A stretch of 9,260 bases of DNA from Ignavibacteriaceae bacterium. Its GTDB lineage: Bacteria; Bacteroidota; Ignavibacteria; Ignavibacteriales; Ignavibacteriaceae. A program made the translations under genes and the position numbers. This document shows, piece by piece, positions 5,872 through 9,260 of this stretch. Below the pieces are notes generated by a model, which did not search any database, was not told where the DNA came from, and saw only the letters and a list, made by a program, of their open reading frames with translations. Positions within the stretch are counted from its first letter, which is position 1, and every line of letters starts with the position of its first letter. The DNA is taken from contig JAIOIM010000233.1 of assembly GCA_019912505.1 (NCBI GenBank), positions 1-9,260 on the forward strand, in the 5' to 3' direction.

Positions 5872-6813
5872 TTAATGTGATTCTAATAATTCTTTTGCAC
5901 GCTTTCCAACTTCCGAGTTCGGATTCAGTTCTACGGCTTTCTTCAACCATTTTTGAGAAACTTCTATATTTCCAGCCGCTAAGTTAACAATTCCTAAGTT
6001 TAAATGTGCAATCTGATGATCGGGTTTATATTTTAGTGCTTTTTCCATTTCGGCTATTGCAAGATCATAATTTTTAAGATTGTAATAACAAACACCCATA
6101 TCTACACGAGCATCGGCATCATTGGGAACTATATCTAAATATTGGTTATAATTTTCAATGGCTTTTTCAAAAAAACCGGAATCATTTTTTAGATGAGCAA
6201 GATTTACTAATGCCTGTGTATCGCCAGGATTATTTTTTACCTGCTCTTCAAGCTGACTGATCTGCTGCATGTTCGCAAGATTGATACCTGAGTCATTTGC
6301 AGGAGGAGCGTTATTGGTAAAAGTTTCCTGCACGAGTGAAGGAGAATCAAATACTCCCGCCAATAACAAAATAATTGCAGCAACTATAATAGTACCGGCT
6401 ATTATAAAAAGTGTTTCTTTTCCCCCAAGATTTTTTGCTCCACTTTTTTTCGCTTCTCCGCTTTTTGCAAAAGACGGTTGCTGCCGTTTTTGCTTCGGCG
6501 GTTTTGATCTGTAAATCTTTTGAGCAGGTTCCTTTTTATAAACATCTCTTTTAACAACCGGTTCAGAAACTGTAACTGTTTTTTTTCGTAGTTCATTTTT
6601 ACCGGTCAATTTTACTCCACAGCCCAGGCATGTGGAAGTATTTTCCGGATTTTCTTCACCGCATGAATCGCAAACAATAACCATCTCATCAACTTCGCGG
6701 ATATCTGCTGGAGCAATTTCATTTATTATATCCTGCAAGTTATATCCGCACGAAGGACAAAAATTATACTCGTTTTGTAAACCCGTTCCGCAACTTGGAC
6801 AAAAATATTTCAT
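5872..6813 (-). CDS. Double zinc-ribbon, single-TM, TPR-repeat protein of unknown function
   Basis: The 313 residues have a clear domain plan. Two zinc ribbons sit at the N-terminus: C5-x2-C8 with C19-x2-C22, and C48-x2-C51 with C62-x2-C65. A Lys/Pro/Ser-rich linker (about 70-132) leads to one membrane helix at about 134-153. A polar stretch follows, then three TPR units at about 198-231, 232-265 and 266-299 (repeats such as YNLKNYDLAIAEMEKALKYKP). With the basic linker before the helix, the zinc ribbons should be cytoplasmic and the TPRs periplasmic. This suggests an adaptor joining a cytoplasmic partner to an envelope complex; no enzyme motif is present. The start lies 5 bases after the HU stop with only a weak AAGG ribosome-binding site, so coupling to HU is likely. 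The specific role is unknown. Confidence 0.9.
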   Translation of the reverse strand: MKYFCPSCGTGLQNEYNFCPSCGYNLQDIINEIAPADIREVDEMVIVCDSCGEENPENTSTCLGCGVKLTGKNELRKKTVTVSEPVVKRDVYKKEPAQKIYRSKPPKQKRQQPSFAKSGEAKKSGAKNLGGKETLFIIAGTIIVAAIILLLAGVFDSPSLVQETFTNNAPPANDSGINLANMQQISQLEEQVKNNPGDTQALVNLAHLKNDSGFFEKAIENYNQYLDIVPNDADARVDMGVCYYNLKNYDLAIAEMEKALKYKPDHQIAHLNLGIVNLAAGNIEVSQKWLKKAVELNPNSEVGKRAKELLESH

Positions 6814-6818
6814 TCTAA

Positions 6819-7124
6819 CTATATACCTTGTTTTTCTTTTTCTTTCATACCTTTATTTACCGACTCTTTAAAATCTTTTGAAAATTTAAATGTCGGCACA
6901 TAATGCTCCGGAACAAATACCTGTTCGCCGGTTTTAGGATTGCGCGCTTGTCGGGCATTTTTTTTCTTCACCTTATAACTGCCGAATCCTCTTATTTCAA
7001 TTCCCTTTCCTTCTCTAAGAGATTCAATAACTGTCTTAAAGAATCCCTCTATTATCGCCTCGGTTTCCAGTTTGGTTAAACCGGTTCCAGCTGCAACTTT
7101 ATCAACAATGTCAGCCTTTGTCAT
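6819..7124 (-). CDS. HU-family DNA-binding protein (HU/IHF)
   Basis: Dimeric nucleoid protein that bends DNA. The 101 residues start MTKADIVDKVA, the standard HU opening, with the dimer helices up to about 40, then RGFGSY at 45-50 and the arm signature ARQARNPKTGE at 57-67, including the intercalating proline P63. The C-terminus has an extra lysine/glutamate-rich tail (about 91-101) beyond the usual 90-odd residues. A GTG two codons upstream (7130) would give 103 residues. However, AGGAG (7137-7133) is only two bases from that GTG and eight from this ATG, so the ATG is preferred. Whether it acts as HU or as an IHF-type subunit cannot be told by eye. First gene of the likely HU, zinc-ribbon/TPR, COX24-domain operon. 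Confidence 0.95.
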   Translation of the reverse strand: MTKADIVDKVAAGTGLTKLETEAIIEGFFKTVIESLREGKGIEIRGFGSYKVKKKNARQARNPKTGEQVFVPEHYVPTFKFSKDFKESVNKGMKEKEKQGI

Positions 7125-7179
7125 AATCACATCTCCTATGTTATTGAAAAATATCTAAGTCATTGCAACACAACGGATT

Positions 7180-7208
7180 AAATTATCAAACATTTTGTGT
7201 AAAATCAA
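7180..7208 (-). promoter_or_regulatory. Possible promoter for the HU operon
   Basis: On the minus strand TTGATT (7208-7203), a 17-base spacer and TAATTT (7185-7180), 55 bases before the HU ATG. The region is very AT-rich, so chance matches are common. The placement in the divergent intergenic gap is right. Confidence 0.4.
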
Positions 7209-7267
7209 ACTTAATTAGCTTTTTTTCAAATTTAACTAAAAGTAATATTAAATGCTGTCCTGTAAAG

Positions 7268-7280
7268 TCTCAAAATGAGA
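7268..7280. promoter_or_regulatory. Palindrome TCTCAAAATGAGA, possible activator site
   Basis: A 5-bp perfect inverted repeat (TCTCA/TGAGA) around AAA, 63 bases upstream of the sigma54-like element at 7343. That distance and symmetry suit a binding site for a sigma54 enhancer-binding protein. It could equally serve the divergent HU promoter, from which it is about 60 bases upstream. Confidence 0.4.
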
Positions 7281-7342
7281 TTGCGTCCCATTTCTGATTT
7301 AAAAATGGTTACAAATTAGCAGAAAAAGAAGTCTTTTGAGGC

Positions 7343-7358
7343 TGGTACGATACTTGAT
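7343..7358 (+). promoter_or_regulatory. Candidate sigma54 (-24/-12) promoter
   Basis: TGGTACGATACTTGAT fits the sigma54 pattern TGGYACG-N4-TTGCW except for one base: the -12 dinucleotide is GA instead of GC. GG (7344-7345) and GA (7356-7357) are separated by exactly ten bases, as required. Transcription would start near 7369, about 18 bases before the ATG at 7387. The -12 mismatch would weaken it. Confidence 0.5.
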
Positions 7359-7386
7359 TAATAAAGTGTAAATTATAGGAAAAAGA

Positions 7387-7830
7387 ATGAACTTAATAGA
7401 AATAATAATTACCGCATTAAAAATGTTTTCTTTAGTTGGAGTTGCAATTGTGGCTTTTTCATATTTTTTCTTCAAACTTAAAAAGCATACAAAACAAACA
7501 AATATTTACCAACCTATTCTTGAACCATCGACACCGCAATTTGTTCAGGCTGAAATGCCTCCCGTTGAGCCTGAGTATTATTACGAAGAACCGGCACAAC
7601 CCGTTAAGAGAGCCATGCCGGGAGAAAGATTCAAAGTGTTAAACAACCACAATTTTAATTCTGTGTCGCGCAATAATTTTAGAGCGCAGGCAGTTCCGGA
7701 ATCAAGATTTACAAATCGTAAAATTGAAGAAGAAGCTAATTTAAATGTTTACAGTTACTATTCTGATAACAACATAACACCGATGCACAAACTAAAGTTT
7801 TCGGGTATGCGAAACAGTGACTTCCGTTAA
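7387..7830 (+). CDS. Small single-pass membrane protein of unknown function
   Basis: Not recognised. The 147 residues have one strongly hydrophobic helix at about 5-30 (VGVAIVAFSYFFF core). A basic KLKKHTK cluster follows, which by the positive-inside rule puts the C-terminal tail in the cytoplasm. The tail is low-complexity and probably disordered: a Pro/Glu/Tyr-rich stretch at about 42-73 (EPEYYYEEP), then Asn/Arg/Ser/Phe-rich sequence. No cysteine, enzyme motif or zinc site is present. AGGA (7377-7380) lies six bases before the ATG and supports the start. The gene stands alone on the plus strand, divergent from HU and converging on the peptidase gene with a three-base gap, with a sigma54-like promoter in front. 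It may be a lineage-specific membrane anchor or scaffold. Confidence 0.8.
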   Translation: MNLIEIIITALKMFSLVGVAIVAFSYFFFKLKKHTKQTNIYQPILEPSTPQFVQAEMPPVEPEYYYEEPAQPVKRAMPGERFKVLNNHNFNSVSRNNFRAQAVPESRFTNRKIEEEANLNVYSYYSDNNITPMHKLKFSGMRNSDFR

Positions 7831-7833
7831 AAA

Positions 7834-9260
7834 TTATTCTTCAAAGGTTACATTTTTTATCAACTCTTTTGAATTATATGGGGCGCTGCTTCCGCCGAGA
7901 TATTTATGAAACCATTCAAGATGGGCATTATAATAAAGCGGCATTGATTTTATACCATTAGGCCAGTGTCCATCATTTTTGAAAATAATTAAACGCGAAT
8001 CTATACCAAGCGTTTGAAGCGCGTTAAAGTATTCAACTCCCTGTGTGTAAGGAACCCTGTAATCCCTCTCGCCCGTAATTATTAAAGAAGGGGTTGAAAA
8101 ATCTTCAACATAATTAGACGGTGAAAATTTTTTATACAAATCCGAGTTCCAAGGTTGACCTTTTAAATCCCAGTTTACAAACCATAATTCTTCTGTAGCG
8201 CCCCACATTGATTTCAAATCGTAAATCCCCATCATAGATGCAAGGCATTTGAACCGTTTTGTTTTTGCTTGAAACCAGTTCATCATATAACCGCCGAAAG
8301 ACCACCCCATTGCACCGATTTTTTCTTTGTCAACGTAAGGAAGTTTTTCCAATTCATCGGTTACATTCATTAAATCTTCGTAAACCTTACCTCCCCAGTC
8401 GCCGGATATAGCCTCCGTATATGCCGAACCATAACCCGTAGAACCATGGGGATTAGGAAATGCAACAATATAACCGGAACCGGGATATACCTGCCAATCG
8501 CCTCTGAATGAATCCATCCATTGGCTCTGTGGACCGCCGTGTACGTTTAAGATTAGAGGATATTTTTTATTCGGATTAAAGTTATGCGGCTTAACAATAA
8601 ACATGTGAACTTTTTTTCCATCAGCGCCCTCAACCCACATCTGCTCGGCTGGTCTTACATCAATTTCATCAAGAAAATCTTTATTAAAAAATGTTAACTC
8701 TTCTTCTGCACCCTCTTTGGATGCTTTAAAATATATCTCGCCAGGTTTATCAATTGCACGCGCCATATAAATCAGTTGTTCGTTTTGCAAAACTTGATAA
8801 CCGAAAATAGAACGTTTAGAACTTACCTGTTCAACCGGGCTCGCATCAATATTAACTTTATATAACGGTGAGTATCCTTCAAAGTCAGCAGTAAAGTATA
8901 TTGTTTTAGAATCTTCACCCCAGGAAATATCATTCACCGTATAATCAAAATCCTCGGTTATTATTTTTGAAGATTTTGCCCCGCGGTCATAAACAGCTAC
9001 GCGGTAGCGGTCGGCTTCGTATGCCGGCTGCGCTTGAAGTTTATAAGCGATGTATTTTCCATCGGGGGAATAAACCGGGTATCCATCCCAGGCTTTATTT
9101 TTTTCTGTAATATTTTGCGGCAGATTTTTTCCGTTTATATCAATTACAAATAAATCCGCATTTGTAGATGCTTCAATATGTTTTTCGTTGTTTTTCATAA
9201 AACATATTTCATTTCCCTCCGGCGATACCGCAAATTTTACATCGCCGCCAAGCATGTACC
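7834..9260 (-). CDS. S9 family serine peptidase (prolyl-oligopeptidase type), N-terminus beyond the window
   Basis: Serine exopeptidase/oligopeptidase of the alpha/beta-hydrolase S9 family, probably S9C-like (DPP5 or acylaminoacyl-peptidase type). The reading frame stays open to the right edge, and the Met at 9255 is internal (preceded by Tyr in frame), so the gene is 5'-truncated. Counting from that Met, residues 1-190 are the rest of a beta-propeller with YSPDGKYIAY-type blades. The catalytic domain follows with HGGP at 239-242, GWSFGG at 317-322 (nucleophile S319), D398 in GERDYRVP and H430 in NDGHWP. The triad is complete. Full-length relatives are about 650-700 residues, so about 200 are missing. 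Many homologues are secreted or periplasmic; the signal region is not visible here. Exact peptide specificity cannot be assigned. Confidence 0.93.
   Translation of the reverse strand, partial: YMLGGDVKFAVSPEGNEICFMKNNEKHIEASTNADLFVIDINGKNLPQNITEKNKAWDGYPVYSPDGKYIAYKLQAQPAYEADRYRVAVYDRGAKSSKIITEDFDYTVNDISWGEDSKTIYFTADFEGYSPLYKVNIDASPVEQVSSKRSIFGYQVLQNEQLIYMARAIDKPGEIYFKASKEGAEEELTFFNKDFLDEIDVRPAEQMWVEGADGKKVHMFIVKPHNFNPNKKYPLILNVHGGPQSQWMDSFRGDWQVYPGSGYIVAFPNPHGSTGYGSAYTEAISGDWGGKVYEDLMNVTDELEKLPYVDKEKIGAMGWSFGGYMMNWFQAKTKRFKCLASMMGIYDLKSMWGATEELWFVNWDLKGQPWNSDLYKKFSPSNYVEDFSTPSLIITGERDYRVPYTQGVEYFNALQTLGIDSRLIIFKNDGHWPNGIKSMPLYYNAHLEWFHKYLGGSSAPYNSKELIKNVTFEE

Noticed and set aside
6269..6871. 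Plus-strand and alternate-frame open frames at 6269-6514, 6632-6871 and 6402-6596 (minus)
   Set aside because: All overlap the zinc-ribbon/TPR gene, whose domain structure is unambiguous; no supporting start signals.
7125..7130. GTG start giving HU two extra residues
   Set aside because: The Shine-Dalgarno is only two bases from the GTG but eight from the ATG at 7124, and HU proteins normally begin MTKADIV.
7436..7642. 68-codon open frame in another plus-strand frame
   Set aside because: Inside the 147-residue membrane protein gene, which has the better ribosome-binding site and a coherent membrane helix.
7831..7833. Bidirectional terminator between the converging genes
   Set aside because: The gap is three bases and I see no stable hairpin with a T tract at either gene end.

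Overview
The window looks like a chromosomal piece of a low-GC (roughly one third G+C) bacterium of the Bacteroidota/Chlorobiota/Ignavibacteriota (FCB) group. This is inferred from a lysine/arginine-rich COX24-domain miniprotein typical of that group, an FtsI with a C-terminal PASTA domain, a HU gene followed by a zinc-ribbon/TPR protein, and promoter-like sites containing TTTG. The exact lineage cannot be fixed by eye. The cell wall is predicted to contain meso-diaminopimelate, because MurE carries the DNPR motif.

Left block (1-5013, minus strand): the 5' end of a dcw (division and cell wall) operon in the order mraZ, rsmH (mraW), ftsL, ftsI, murE. The genes overlap by 1-8 bases, which implies one translationally coupled transcript; murE runs off the left edge. 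Upstream of mraZ lies a sigma70-like promoter (TTGACA, 17-nt spacer, TTACTT) followed at once by three TGGNG boxes spaced ten bases apart. This is the arrangement expected for autoregulation by MraZ. ftsL starts at TTG.

Centre (5014-5760): about 750 bases with no convincing protein gene. It holds a functional-looking tRNA-Thr(CGT), a decayed second copy of the same tRNA 389 bases away on the same strand, two weak terminator-like hairpins on the minus strand, two perfect palindromes, a second MraZ-box-like pair, and an imperfect inverted repeat (16 of 18 bases) whose arms flank both tRNA copies.

Minus-strand block 5761-7208: a HU-family DNA-binding protein, a zinc-ribbon/TM/TPR protein, and a 31-residue COX24-domain basic protein that is probably ribosomal, all closely spaced and likely one operon. 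The tRNA-Thr lies 77 bases further downstream. The HU start is best placed at ATG 7124, from the position of its ribosome-binding site.

Right block (7131-9260): divergent from HU is a small single-pass membrane protein of unknown function, preceded by a good but imperfect sigma54 -24/-12 match and an upstream palindrome that could be an activator site. It converges, with a 3-base gap, on the 3' part of an S9 family serine peptidase that enters from the right edge.

Most of the window is conserved housekeeping DNA. I see no clear new multi-gene system. The items most worth a second look are the decayed tRNA and its surroundings, the putative sigma54-controlled membrane protein, and the MraZ-box-like site outside the mraZ promoter.
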